From NCBI GenBank assembly GCA_963724945.1, contig CAVRWL010000003.1:1488001-1552000 (forward strand): 64,000 nt of DNA, written 5' to 3'. Origin of the DNA: Hyphomicrobium_A sp963724945. Lineage in GTDB: Bacteria; Pseudomonadota; Alphaproteobacteria; Rhizobiales; Hyphomicrobiaceae. The notes under the pieces are model-generated. The model ran no database searches and was not told the DNA's origin. It was given only the letters and a program-made list of their open reading frames with translations. This document shows positions 1 to 8,021 of this stretch, piece after piece. A program made the translations under genes and the position numbers. Positions within the stretch are counted from its first letter, which is position 1. Every line of letters begins with the position of its first letter.

Positions 1-1302
1 ATCATAGTAGTCGACGAGCGGGCGGTCGTTGATGAATTTTTCTGCCTGCTCGACGGGTTCCGCCGGGTCGCCGGCGAGCATGCGCTGATAGAATCGCTCC
101 GGCGGCGACAAAGGCGGGCTGTCGCCGAGGAGCACGTGCAGGAACTCGAGCCTCTCGACGTGGCGCCCCAACACCACCAGGACGACGGTGAGCGGGATGG
201 CGAGCAGCAGCCCGATCGGCCCCCACAGAAGCGTCCAGAACGCCGCCGACAGCACGATCGCGAGCGGTGACAGCCCGGTCCGGTGCCCTTGGATCACCGG
301 CTCGATGACGTTTCCCATGACGAGCTCGCCGATGACGTAGAGCGCAAGCGTCCAAAGAAACATGCTCCAGCCGGAATCGACCGCGGCGGCAAGCAAGAGC
401 GGCAGTGCGGCGGCGATGAAGGAGCCGATGAATGGCACGAACCGCATCAGCATGGCGAGCACGCCCCACAGCGCCGGGCTCGGCACCCCGATCAGCCAGA
501 GTGCGCAGCCGATGATGACGCCATAGGCGGAATTGATGGCGGTCATCGCCAAAAAGTACTGGCTCAGCCGTTGACCGGCGTCGTCCATGGCTGCGGTCGA
601 TTTCTCCAGATCGTGTGCACCAAGCAGGCGGATCGCGCGGTCGCGCACGTCCAGGCGCTGCATAAGAAGGAAGATCACGAAGAGTATCGTGATGCCCGCA
701 GTGGCGAGCGGGGCAAGGGCGATCCCAATGATCCCCTGCAACTGATCGAGCGGGGTCGGCGCCGGCGCGTGCACCTCGACGGGGATCGGTCGGGCACCTC
801 TGCCAACAGCCCCATTGTTGAGAGACGTGACCGTGACGGGGGCGGCCCGCGCGCTTCCCGCGTCAGGTTTCTTGAGCTCGTCCTGGAGGTCCTTCAAAGT
901 GGCGCTCGCGCGCTCGATCGCGCCCCCGCTACCGGCCGCGGCATCCTTCAGCGACTTGATCTTGTCTTTGAGAGTCAGCTGATAGCGCGGGATCTCCCGG
1001 GCAAGGCCTGCGACCTGCTGCGTTATCACCGCGCCCACGCCGAAGATGATCACAAAAGCCAGGATGACGACAATAAACACCGATGGCGAGTTCGGCAGAC
1101 CCATCCGCCTCAAAAGGCGGACGGGTGGCGCGAGGATGAAGGACAGAATGACGGCGAGCGCCAGCGGGACGAGGACGGCCTGGCCGAAGAAGAGTGCCAC
1201 CACGATGACGAAGCCGACCACCGCCATCTCGACGATCGACGGCGGCGCATCTGCGCCCGATACGGAAATGCCGGGGCTTTTGCCTGAACTCGTAACCATC
1301 AT
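1..1302 (-). CDS. AI-2E family transporter (permease), 3' end outside the window
   Basis: Partial gene read on the minus strand from ATG-ATG at 1302/1299, preceded by an AGGGAGA ribosome site; all 434 codons to the window edge are open. The N-terminus has two hydrophobic segments (about residues 21-75), then a charged, coiled region beginning near residue 100, as in the AI-2E/UPF0118 polytopic membrane family. The visible end contains the stretch PVEQAEKFINDRPLVDYYD, typical of the longer alphaproteobacterial members (usually over 600 residues), so roughly a third is missing. The family exports or moves small molecules or ions, and substrates vary; quorum-signal export is known for only one member and should not be assumed. 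It heads the run of small membrane genes that follow upstream on the same strand. Confidence 0.85.
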   Translation of the reverse strand, partial: MMVTSSGKSPGISVSGADAPPSIVEMAVVGFVIVVALFFGQAVLVPLALAVILSFILAPPVRLLRRMGLPNSPSVFIVVILAFVIIFGVGAVITQQVAGLAREIPRYQLTLKDKIKSLKDAAAGSGGAIERASATLKDLQDELKKPDAGSARAAPVTVTSLNNGAVGRGARPIPVEVHAPAPTPLDQLQGIIGIALAPLATAGITILFVIFLLMQRLDVRDRAIRLLGAHDLEKSTAAMDDAGQRLSQYFLAMTAINSAYGVIIGCALWLIGVPSPALWGVLAMLMRFVPFIGSFIAAALPLLLAAAVDSGWSMFLWTLALYVIGELVMGNVIEPVIQGHRTGLSPLAIVLSAAFWTLLWGPIGLLLAIPLTVVLVVLGRHVERLEFLHVLLGDSPPLSPPERFYQRMLAGDPAEPVEQAEKFINDRPLVDYYD

Positions 1303-1329
1303 GTCTCCCTAGCCCGGCCCAGCTTCGCA

Positions 1330-1737
1330 TCAGCGCTTCAAACGACGCGCTGCTCCGAGGCCGAACAGGAAGGCCGCGCCCACAACCTGCATCGCGCCGA
1401 AATAGTCGACGGCCTCCTTGGCCTCCTCATCGACAACCGCGACCGTGGCGGCGACGGGCGACGCCTGCCTTCTGCGCATTTGCTCAACGCGCTCGATCAG
1501 CCATGGCATCGCCAGACAGCCGATCCCAATGAGCACGCAGGCCGCAGCGATTGCCGCGGCTGCGCGCAGAGCGCCGACTTGCGGCTCCGCCAGCCAGAAA
1601 GCGAGAACGAGCACGAAGACGAGCCCGCAGATCAGGAAAGTGGCCGCCATCGCCGTCCACGTCGCGCGCCGCGAGACGTTCTCGATTGCGGTCGACGTGG
1701 CGCGGCTCGCCGCGTAGAGGACGGCATCGCCCAGCAT
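1330..1737 (-). CDS. Small membrane protein, YqjE/holin-X-like
   Basis: A 135-residue protein with two hydrophobic hairpins (about residues 30-50 and 58-80) after a short amphipathic N-terminus, and a C-terminal hydrophobic patch (about 113-128) ending in a basic tail. This fits the YqjE / holin superfamily III type of inner-membrane protein. It lies directly behind the AI-2E permease and immediately downstream of two DUF883-like genes (the next gene ends at 1744), recalling the E. coli yqjD-yqjE pairing. Its function is unknown in the family; I infer an envelope or stress role from context only. A real lytic holin function is unlikely because no phage genes are nearby. Confidence 0.7.
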   Translation of the reverse strand: MLGDAVLYAASRATSTAIENVSRRATWTAMAATFLICGLVFVLVLAFWLAEPQVGALRAAAAIAAACVLIGIGCLAMPWLIERVEQMRRRQASPVAATVAVVDEEAKEAVDYFGAMQVVGAAFLFGLGAARRLKR

Positions 1738-1743
1738 GGCTAT

Positions 1744-1968
1744 TTATCTCCGCGCCAACAGCGCGAGGACGAAGCCAATGCCGGCGGCGATGCCCGCGGC
1801 CTGCAGCGGATTGCGGCGGATCGTGCCCGCGAGTTTGTCGTACTGGTCCTGGGCGAGTGCCTGGGCCTGGTCGACGGTCTCGGAGATCTTATCCTGCGCG
1901 GCGCTGGCGAAATCGCTGACCGCGCCTGATGGCAAGGCCGCACCAGGACGTGTGAATTGCGTGCTCAT
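1744..1968 (-). CDS. DUF883-like (YqjD/ElaB-type) membrane-anchored protein, small
   Basis: A 74-residue protein. The ATG at 1968 is chosen because AAGGAGAGGG sits just upstream; the reading frame runs further back but has no signal there. An amphipathic, probably coiled helix (about residues 17-48) leads to IRRNPLQAAGIAAGIGFVLA, the hallmark arrangement of the YqjD/ElaB/DUF883 family: a basic-RNP turn followed by one C-terminal glycine/alanine-rich transmembrane helix and a short basic tail. E. coli members anchor to the inner membrane and bind ribosomes in stationary phase. Whether this short version does so is an inference. It is followed by the YqjE-like gene with a 6-base gap. Confidence 0.75.
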   Translation of the reverse strand: MSTQFTRPGAALPSGAVSDFASAAQDKISETVDQAQALAQDQYDKLAGTIRRNPLQAAGIAAGIGFVLALLARR

Positions 1969-1979
1969 GATCCCTCTCC

Positions 1980-2267
1980 TTAGCGTGCCAGAACGAGGCC
2001 GACGATGAAGCCGACGCCGGCGGCGATCAGGGCCGATTGGCTTGGATTGCGGCGAATGGCGGCTTCGAGATCGCCGACCTTCTCCATGGCCTTGTCTTGA
2101 ACGTCCTCGACGCTCGTGCCGATCTGCTCGGCGGCGAGTCGTTTCACCGAGGCGGCAAGGCTGGCGATGTCCTCGCGCAATGCCGTGACGTTGTCGCTCA
2201 CATCGTTCGCTGCCGACCGGGTGGACGCGCCCGGCTCGGGGGCCTGCGTTCTCGACGTAAATGTCAT
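1980..2267 (-). CDS. DUF883 family membrane-anchored protein
   Basis: A 95-residue protein starting at the ATG at 2267, which has a GAGGAGG ribosome site 5-6 bases upstream. It is organised as a disordered N-terminus, a coiled-coil segment (about residues 22-68) and a single C-terminal transmembrane helix introduced by IRRNPSQSALIAAG, clearly paralogous to the 1744-1968 gene. It is the first gene of a probable minus-strand operon running toward the AI-2E permease. It faces a third relative at 2433 on the plus strand across a 165-base region that must hold both promoters. Role inferred from YqjD/ElaB relatives: membrane-tethered, perhaps ribosome-associated stress protein. Confidence 0.78.
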   Translation of the reverse strand: MTFTSRTQAPEPGASTRSAANDVSDNVTALREDIASLAASVKRLAAEQIGTSVEDVQDKAMEKVGDLEAAIRRNPSQSALIAAGVGFIVGLVLAR

Positions 2268-2432
2268 TACAATCCTCCTCTCGCCACCGCTTGCATGATG
2301 ACTGAGCCAACAACGCTGCCGCCGGCGCGGAGGTTCCACGATGGTGCTTTAGTCTTAGGTCGGAGGAACCGGCGGCGTCGTAGCGACGTTGCCCCAGTTG
2401 AGACTTGGGCCGATCCAGAGGAGAGCAGCGAG

Positions 2433-2936
2433 ATGGACACGTCGGTTAACGAGGGCACGACGCACGCACTTGCTGAGGGCGCTGAGGCGTCGGCGCTCGC
2501 GGAGCTGCGGAGAAGCGTCAGCGCCATCGGGGACGAGCTTTCGGCCGTCATCGAGACGCGCAGCCGCGCGCTCAAAAAGGGCGCCGAGGCCGGCGCCAAT
2601 TCGTTGAGGCGCAGTATCCGGAGACAGCCTGCGCTGGCGATGGGCGTCGCGACGCTCGCCGGCGCCGTGCTCGCAGTTGTGGTCATGCCCCGCCGCGACT
2701 CAACGCGCAGAGCTAGCCGCTGGACCGATTGGTCTCCTATCACGCGTGCCGATCTCCACGACGTCGCCGACCGCGTGCAGCGCTCGCTCGCGCGGGCGAC
2801 CAACGCCGCGCCGCTCACCTCTACCCTCGAGGGCCTCATCGAGGCGATGGGGCGGGTCGAATCGAAAGAGACGCTCAACAAGATGCTTCAGAAGACCGGC
2901 AGTTGGCTGCAGCAGATGCGACCATTTTCGTCTTGA
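2433..2936 (+). CDS. Hypothetical single-pass membrane protein, DUF883-like N-terminal half
   Basis: A 167-residue protein. The start at ATG 2433 is supported by GAGGAG at 2419-2424; the same frame is open far upstream, but that overlaps the divergent genes. Residues 20-60 form a likely coiled coil, then SIRRQPALAMGVATLAGAVL gives the same basic-turn-plus-helix motif as the two DUF883-like genes on the other strand. Unlike them it carries about 75 further residues on the far side of the membrane helix, with a probable amphipathic C-terminal helix. I do not recognise this C-terminal part. Divergent pairing with its paralogues suggests co-regulation. Confidence 0.65.
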   Translation: MDTSVNEGTTHALAEGAEASALAELRRSVSAIGDELSAVIETRSRALKKGAEAGANSLRRSIRRQPALAMGVATLAGAVLAVVVMPRRDSTRRASRWTDWSPITRADLHDVADRVQRSLARATNAAPLTSTLEGLIEAMGRVESKETLNKMLQKTGSWLQQMRPFSS

Positions 2937-3283
2937 TTGTCTGCTTGAGGTTGGCGACGTGCACGCGCCAGCCGTCCGGCGACTTTGACTGGTCTCCGCC
3001 AATTAGCGGACGTGCTCGACGACGGCATCCGGGTCGCGGACCATACGGCCGCCGACTTCCGCTTAGGGATCAAGCGGACGCCGAAGTCTTCCCCGCCTTC
3101 GCTCTCACCGGCACTCTCGTCCACGCCAGCTTTTGTATAGGAGCGGCTAAATCCGTGAAGTCGGCGATCGAGCCAAAAGGAAACTCACGCACTGCGGCAA
3201 TCGGCAAGCTACCCGACCACCTCATCGGCGCGGGGTAGCTTCCGAATGATGGCAAGATGAGCCTGCATGAGACCAACAGAACA
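2937..3283. other. Intergenic region with fragments of a degenerate repeat
   Basis: No supported gene. The stretch carries GACTTCCGCTTAGGGATCA and GCGGAC blocks around 3000-3080 and a GCTTTTGTATAGGAGCG block at 3129-3145, which resemble the blocks found again near 4713-4806 and 10079-10225. It looks like decayed repetitive DNA rather than a promoter-rich spacer. Confidence 0.4.
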
Positions 3284-3724
3284 TTAAGTCTGATCCGCCA
3301 AGTTCCAGCGGTAGTAGGGCGCCCGCTCGCCGCACAGGAAGCGAATGGCATCGGTTGTGTCCACGGCAATCGAAACCATGTTCGTGACGAACAGCAGGAC
3401 GAGCCAAGTGGCCAAGCCCGGTTCGGCCATGATCGTGTCGGAACGCGTGGCCATCCATGCGAACATTGGAAGCCACACGATATGTGTCGTACCGAGGATG
3501 CGCGTGAATCCGATGCGTTGATAGATCAGCGTCTGACCTGCGACCGCAATCGCGGTCACGGCAAGAACGACCAGCGCCTCGATATGCGTGATGAACAAGA
3601 GGCACGCGACGTTGACGCCGACGAGCCATACGCACCACAAACGCGGAACGGGGCGGAACCGCAGAAAGATCACGCCGAAAAGTTCCAGCATGCGTATCAG
3701 AAAGTGGATCATGTTCTTCTCCAT
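3284..3724 (-). CDS. Hypothetical multi-pass membrane protein
   Basis: About 146 residues from ATG 3724 (MEKNMIHF). A longer frame reaches 3799, but that start would abut the palindrome upstream and adds a non-hydrophobic leader. At least three hydrophobic segments (roughly residues 30-50, 53-73 and 100-125) with conserved-looking Trp/Arg clusters suggest a small integral membrane protein. I do not recognise the family. It is divergent from the HxlR regulator at 3854; a 9-bp inverted repeat lies between the two, so it is a likely target of that regulator. Confidence 0.65.
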   Translation of the reverse strand: MEKNMIHFLIRMLELFGVIFLRFRPVPRLWCVWLVGVNVACLLFITHIEALVVLAVTAIAVAGQTLIYQRIGFTRILGTTHIVWLPMFAWMATRSDTIMAEPGLATWLVLLFVTNMVSIAVDTTDAIRFLCGERAPYYRWNLADQT

Positions 3725-3799
3725 TGCCGCGGGCTGATCCGGCCTTGCGGAATGGAATAGGCTTCTCCTGCCAACCCGATACTGCGCGATCTGGAGCAA

Positions 3800-3822
3800 T
3801 CAACTACGCTTTACGTAGTTGA
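3800..3822. promoter_or_regulatory. Perfect 9-bp inverted repeat, probable operator of the HxlR regulator
   Basis: TCAACTACG (3800-3808), five-base spacer CTTTA, then CGTAGTTGA (3814-3822). The arms are perfectly complementary. The element sits between the divergent starts at 3724 and 3854, about 30 bases from the regulator start. HxlR-type regulators bind dyads of this size upstream of themselves and a divergent gene, so autoregulation and control of the membrane-protein gene are inferred. Confidence 0.65.
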
Positions 3823-3853
3823 CTAAGCGGGGGCGACAGGCGAAAGAAATCAG

Positions 3854-4573
3854 ATGCGCCAATACGGTCAGTTCTGCCCGATAGCAAAATCAGCCGAGAT
3901 CATCGGTGATCCCTGGTCGATCCTGATCGTGCGCGAGCTGCTCCTGGGAAGCAGCAGGTTCAGCGTCCTGCAACGGGGGCTTCCCCGCATCTCGCCTACG
4001 GTTCTCAACACGCGCCTGAAGGAGCTGGAAGAGCGGGGCGTGATCATCAAGCGTCGTCTGAACGGCCAGCGAGGCCACGAATATCGCCTGACGGCGGCAG
4101 GGCGCGAGCTTTCCGCAGTGGTAGAGGCGCTGGCGGTTTGGGGCATGCGATGGGCGCGCGAGGAGATGGGGCCGGACGATCTCGACGTGTCCTTCCTGAT
4201 GTTCGACATCCAGCGCCACATTGACAAGACGGCCCTCCCTGAGGGCGAAACCGTGCTGTGCTTCCAGTTCACAGATGTAAAGAACAAGAACTTCCGTCAC
4301 TGGTGGCTGATCTGCCAAGGTAGCGAAGTGGACCTGTGCTGCGAGGATCCCGGCAAGGATGTGGACTGCTACGTCACGGGTTCCTCGCGCGACATGATCG
4401 GCATTTGGATGGGGGATATCCCGCTGTTCAAGGCGTTAAAGGCGGGAAGCGTTCAGCTCGCGGGCGAGCGCCATTTGTGCCGGACTTTCCCGAGGTGGTT
4501 TACGCTCTCGGCGGCAGCGAAAACACCGAGGCCGACAGCAACGGAACGGCGATCCGGCGACGGGCTCAGATAA
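3854..4573 (+). CDS. HxlR-family winged-helix regulator with C-terminal SCP2-like domain
   Basis: A 239-residue protein. Residues 1-100 are a classic HxlR winged helix: Cys8-Pro-Ile in the first helix, IIGDPWSILIVREL, then the recognition-helix region with ISPTVLNTRLKELEE, and the wing around GHEYRLT. Residues about 110-210 look like the SCP2/sterol-carrier-like domain found fused to some HxlR proteins in actinobacteria and rhizobia, which may bind a hydrophobic ligand. The single conserved Cys8 is the redox or aldehyde sensor in some HxlR members, but that is not provable here. The gene stands alone on its strand; the dyad at 3800-3822 is its probable operator. Confidence 0.85.
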   Translation: MRQYGQFCPIAKSAEIIGDPWSILIVRELLLGSSRFSVLQRGLPRISPTVLNTRLKELEERGVIIKRRLNGQRGHEYRLTAAGRELSAVVEALAVWGMRWAREEMGPDDLDVSFLMFDIQRHIDKTALPEGETVLCFQFTDVKNKNFRHWWLICQGSEVDLCCEDPGKDVDCYVTGSSRDMIGIWMGDIPLFKALKAGSVQLAGERHLCRTFPRWFTLSAAAKTPRPTATERRSGDGLR

Positions 4574-4971
4574 ATTCCAACGCCTTTTCCTGTTGCTCGC
4601 TGCTGTCGAAACAGTCGGGCGTATCGTGGCCCTCAAGCCATTGCACTCGAGCACAGAAGGTTTCGTGAGGGCTGCAATGGGTCGGGAGCCGCAATTTACG
4701 GGCGCAGTATTCCGGAACCGGTATTCCGTCAACAGCGGGCATTCCTAACCGCACGGCTGATGTCGTAAGCGCCGGGCTGCTGGACGTCCGTTCCTGTATA
4801 TGAGCGCGGGCAGCCGTAGCGATGCCCCTATGTCAGAACCGATCCAAAAGCAGTCGTCAGATTGCCGACGCTTTGGGCCAGGAGCAGACGTAAATTCCGG
4901 CGAAAGCGGCGAAGCAAGATTGGACTTTTTGCTTTCTCGCACGCTTCGATGCGGAGGCTAAAGCTCCTGAC
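4574..4971. other. Gene-poor spacer with degenerate repeat
   Basis: No reading frame with recognisable protein character. The useful content is the repeat copy at 4713-4806, listed separately. The rest, including 4807-4971, shows nothing I can assign. Confidence 0.4.
4713..4806 (+). repeat. Degenerate interspersed repeat, copy A
   Basis: Contains CGGAACCGGTATTCCGTC, then AACAGCGGGCATTCCTAA and, 30 bases on, GACGTCCGTTCCTGTATATG followed by AGCG. The same blocks in the same order occur at 10079-10156, and partial copies at 3129-3145 and 10205-10225. I see no open frame or terminal inverted repeats, so it may be a remnant of a mobile element or a small dispersed repeat. Confidence 0.6.
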
Positions 4972-5847
4972 CTAGCGCAGACGCTCGTCCAGAAATCCTA
5001 GCGCTTTGGGGACCGCGTCCTCGACGGCTTCAGCGTTGGCTTCGACGCTGCTGCGCTTCTTGCCGGGATCGTCGAAGTCGTGCGTCGCGCCCGGATAGAC
5101 GGAGATCTTGATGTCGCCTCCCCGAGCTTGGCTGCGCTCGACCAGGCTTTCGCAGCGCTTGGGCGAAACTTCCTCGTCCGCTGCGCCGATGAAGACCCGT
5201 ACCGGCGCATACGGCCGATAGCCGCCGTCGAACCGGCCCTTCAATCGGCAGGCCGGGTAAAATGCCAGTGCGCCGCGAAAACCCGTTTCCACCGACGGAT
5301 TCGAGATCCCCGGTGCCTCGACGGACATCGCCGACAACGTGGCGCTGCCGCCATTCGACCAGCCAAGAAGCGCTATGGCTTTTCCATCGACGTCGGGGCG
5401 CGAACGCAAATACGCCAGCGCTCCATACGCGTCTAAAGGTCGAATGCTGACCTCATCGAGCTCTGGGGGGCGCCGGTCGTAGCTGTGGGCCGGAAAGCCG
5501 TGCGGATACCCCCGAGGGCCGAAGCCGTCGACAAGCACGGCGATATAGCCGTTGTGAGCCAGCGTCTCGCCCCAGAATTTGTGACGCTTTGAAAGCGTCG
5601 AGGCATCGTAGACGCCGTTCGCCAGTGACGAATACGCGCCGGCACGGCCGTGCATCATGACGACGGCCGGCAGTCGCGCGGCCGCCGCGTGCTTGGGATG
5701 GAACACATAGCCGACGAGCATCGTCCTTCCGTCGGCACTCAGAAAATGCACTGTCTCCGCCGGGGAAGCCGTCTTCGCAGTTGCGCAGGAGGAAGCGGTT
5801 GCTGCCGCCATCAACGAAAGGACTGCCCTCGTGCACAGGCCGCGCAT
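4972..5847 (-). CDS. Dienelactone hydrolase family protein, probably exported
   Basis: A 291-residue alpha/beta hydrolase. The N-terminus is a signal peptide (hydrophobic to about residue 20) ending near SSCATA, possibly a weak lipobox. Catalytic signatures: oxyanion region VVMMHGRAGAY (about 62-72), nucleophile elbow GWSNGG (Ser about 164), acid AADEEV (about 226) and histidine in GATHDFDDP (about 254). The nucleophile is Ser rather than the Cys of true dienelactone hydrolases, as in many DLH-family esterases. It is monocistronic between gene-poor stretches. Substrate unknown; hydrolysis of small esters or lactones in the periplasm is the family expectation. Confidence 0.82.
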   Translation of the reverse strand: MRGLCTRAVLSLMAAATASSCATAKTASPAETVHFLSADGRTMLVGYVFHPKHAAAARLPAVVMMHGRAGAYSSLANGVYDASTLSKRHKFWGETLAHNGYIAVLVDGFGPRGYPHGFPAHSYDRRPPELDEVSIRPLDAYGALAYLRSRPDVDGKAIALLGWSNGGSATLSAMSVEAPGISNPSVETGFRGALAFYPACRLKGRFDGGYRPYAPVRVFIGAADEEVSPKRCESLVERSQARGGDIKISVYPGATHDFDDPGKKRSSVEANAEAVEDAVPKALGFLDERLR

Positions 5848-5949
5848 CGGTCATTTCTCTCTATCCGTACACAGCTCAGCGCGGAACAGGCTAGGCTTCA
5901 GCCCACGACGCGAAAGTTCGGCTTGAGGGCGAAGGCGAGCGTCCGGTTT

Positions 5950-6735
5950 TCAGACATCTCTTCTTTTTCCATCGAGGTAGGATTCGACCGCATCCTTTGC
6001 CTCGCGCAGCCACGTACCGGTCTCTTGTCGATATACCTTGATAGCCTCGATCTTCTTCCCGGCGTCCGCCAATTGCTTGACGCGCTCGGAGGGGACAGCC
6101 GGATCTATTCCCTGTGCCCGAAGCGAGGCGTTGCGTTCGGCGATCTGCCTTCTCTGCGCGCGGTTGGCGCCAGCTCTTAGCGTGAGGAGGAGTGTAGCAA
6201 TCGCCATCGCGCAGACGAAGGTTAGCAAATCTCTGAATGCCCTGGCACGTCTCGCGTCGTTGAGCTCCGATTGGAGCGTGCTGGCTCGTTCCTTGAGGGC
6301 TTGCGAAGCGCGGAAAATATCCTTCCGCTCTTCTTGCAAAGCCGACACTTCCTTCTGAAAGGCCGCGACATGCTCTGCCCGGGATCGAACCACATCGGGG
6401 TCGGTCGTCGGGGTGAGATTTCCGGGCTGGCTGATTGCTTCCGAGGCCGCCTTGTTGGCGCGGACCCGCTCATTCAGGGTCTGCAGGCGCCCTTTGACGC
6501 GCTGTTCCTCGCTGCCAATGTCATTCAGCTCATTGCGGATCTGTGTTTGCGCCTTCTGGCTTTGGTACTTTTGCCAGCCTTGTCCTACAGCGAGAACAAA
6601 CATGGCGGCTGCGATGGCTGGCATGAGCGCGGCATAGGTTAGGGCGTCAACGCGCTTTCGTTTTCTGGCGAGCCAAAGGCCAAAGATCCCGATGCTGGCG
6701 AGAAGCCAACCAAGGGCGATCCAGTATCCGTGCAT
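5950..6735 (-). CDS. Coiled-coil membrane protein with ribosomal bL12-like C-terminal segment
   Basis: About 261 residues from ATG 6735 (MHGYWIAL). An earlier in-frame ATG exists at 6765, but the later one is immediately followed by the first membrane helix. Two N-terminal transmembrane helices (about 4-23 and 33-52), a long Gln/Glu/Arg-rich coiled coil (about 55-165), a third membrane helix (about 172-192), then a cytoplasmic tail. The tail contains KKIEAIKVYRQETGTWLREA followed by KDAVE, which matches the core helix of the bL12 C-terminal domain (family consensus IKxVRxxTGLGLKEAKxxVE). Function unknown. No operon partner: the neighbours are separated by more than 100 bases. Confidence 0.7.
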   Translation of the reverse strand: MHGYWIALGWLLASIGIFGLWLARKRKRVDALTYAALMPAIAAAMFVLAVGQGWQKYQSQKAQTQIRNELNDIGSEEQRVKGRLQTLNERVRANKAASEAISQPGNLTPTTDPDVVRSRAEHVAAFQKEVSALQEERKDIFRASQALKERASTLQSELNDARRARAFRDLLTFVCAMAIATLLLTLRAGANRAQRRQIAERNASLRAQGIDPAVPSERVKQLADAGKKIEAIKVYRQETGTWLREAKDAVESYLDGKRRDV

Positions 6736-6916
6736 TTGGATGCACTCCGTATTGCCGTATGGCAATCGAGATGCACGTAATAGATGGTTTCACTCTGGAG
6801 TGCACTAAAGTTCGCGTTCCGCGACAGCCTAGGAGGTCCGTTCCGGGCCAATAGAGGGCGTTGGTCCGAGACGTCGCTGCGCCACTGTGATCGTAACGAG
6901 ACCAAAGCACCACTTG

Positions 6917-7909
6917 TTAGTTGTTCAAACGTCGCCACGTCGCCGGCGCCGTGCCCAACGCCTTTTTGAATGCACGCGAGAAGGCAGCTTCGGAATCGTA
7001 TCCGACAATTTCGGCGACCTGCGCGATGGATGCGCTCGTGTCGCGAAGCTTCTGCGTAGCGACCTGCATGCGCCAGTTGGTGAGATACTGCATGGGCGGC
7101 ACGCCGAGCAGACGAAGGAAACGGTCGGCCAGCGCCGAGCGTGACAAGCCGACCTCGCGACCAAGGTCATCGACGGTCCACCGCCGTGCGATATCACGGT
7201 GCAGCAGCGCCAAGGCGCGCGCCACATAGGGCTCGCGCAAGCCCGCGAGCCATCCGGTTTGGCCCTCCGGCAAGCTCTCGGCATACCGCCGCACCGCCTC
7301 CACGAACAGGAGCTCGGACAGCTTCGCCAGCACCGTCTCGGAGCCCGGCCGACCCGTGGAGATTTCCTCCGCGGCGTACTGGAATGTCGAGCGGATCCAT
7401 TCCGCGGCGCCCGGCTTCTCGACGTTGAGCTTGAGCAGGCTCGGCAGAGTTGAGATCACGGGGTTGCCAACGGCACTGCTGCATCCGAGGAAGCCGCAGA
7501 CCATGCGCGTGCATTCTCCCTTATCACCGTATTTGATCGAGGCCAGTCCGCCGTTGCTCGGCGGATGGATGATGTCGCGGCCCGACACGGGAGGCAGGTT
7601 GAGATCGCTCCCCATTAGGTGCAGGTCGTTGCGCGGCAGCAGGATCACCTCGCCGGCCCGGATCAACAGGTCCTCCTCGCCCTCCACGCGGATGTGGAGG
7701 CTGCCGTCTACAACGTAGTGAAAGAGGATCATGTGCTCGACCGGACCGAGCACGGGCCAGCATTGCTCGGGCGGAACGCGCGCCGACAGGCACCACGGAG
7801 CGAAGAACTCGGCGTGCAGGAACACGCCGCCCGTCAGCTGCGCCACTCTCAAGACGTCAGACAACGCGTCCATGGCGCTGTTTCTAGCAGAATCCGGCGT
7901 TTCGGTCAT
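6917..7909 (-). CDS. AraC-family transcriptional regulator with cupin sensor domain
   Basis: About 330 residues. The start is uncertain: ATG 7909 (MTETPD) has GGGAG close by, but in-frame ATGs at 7966, 7933 and 7873 are alternatives. The N-terminal half is a cupin_6-type sensor: ARVPPEQCW, VEHMILFHYVVDGSLHIRVE and an LLPRNDLHLMG turn. The C-terminal 100 residues hold the double helix-turn-helix: WTVDDLGREVGLSRSALADR, then IAQVAEIVGYDSEAAFSRAF with FKKALGTAPATWRR, all standard for AraC/XylS. It is divergent from the diiron/ferredoxin/methyltransferase set starting at 8022, with about 110 bases between starts, so it is the obvious candidate regulator of that set. Confidence 0.88.
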   Translation of the reverse strand: MTETPDSARNSAMDALSDVLRVAQLTGGVFLHAEFFAPWCLSARVPPEQCWPVLGPVEHMILFHYVVDGSLHIRVEGEEDLLIRAGEVILLPRNDLHLMGSDLNLPPVSGRDIIHPPSNGGLASIKYGDKGECTRMVCGFLGCSSAVGNPVISTLPSLLKLNVEKPGAAEWIRSTFQYAAEEISTGRPGSETVLAKLSELLFVEAVRRYAESLPEGQTGWLAGLREPYVARALALLHRDIARRWTVDDLGREVGLSRSALADRFLRLLGVPPMQYLTNWRMQVATQKLRDTSASIAQVAEIVGYDSEAAFSRAFKKALGTAPATWRRLNN

Positions 7910-8021
7910 ATCTCCCGGCGCTGCGGTCATGGAGGTGCGGGCGGCCGCGGGCCTACACATGGGCATCGGCGGGCGGTCTTCTCATTCGCCCCGGACAGCG
8001 CTTTGATCGAGGAGATGCACC

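Noticed and set aside
929..1330. Arg-rich 133-residue minus-strand frame starting at 1330
   Set aside because: It is in a different frame from the AI-2E permease read from 1302, which has clear membrane helices; the Arg-rich frame is a high-GC shadow.
1330..1737. Prophage holin
   Set aside because: No endolysin, spanin or phage structural genes are nearby; the neighbours are YqjD-like proteins, so a YqjE-like membrane protein is more likely.
2037..2432. Upstream extension of the gene at 2433
   Set aside because: The frame is open but overlaps two better-supported minus-strand DUF883-like genes and has no ribosome site; the GAGGAG before 2433 decides the start.
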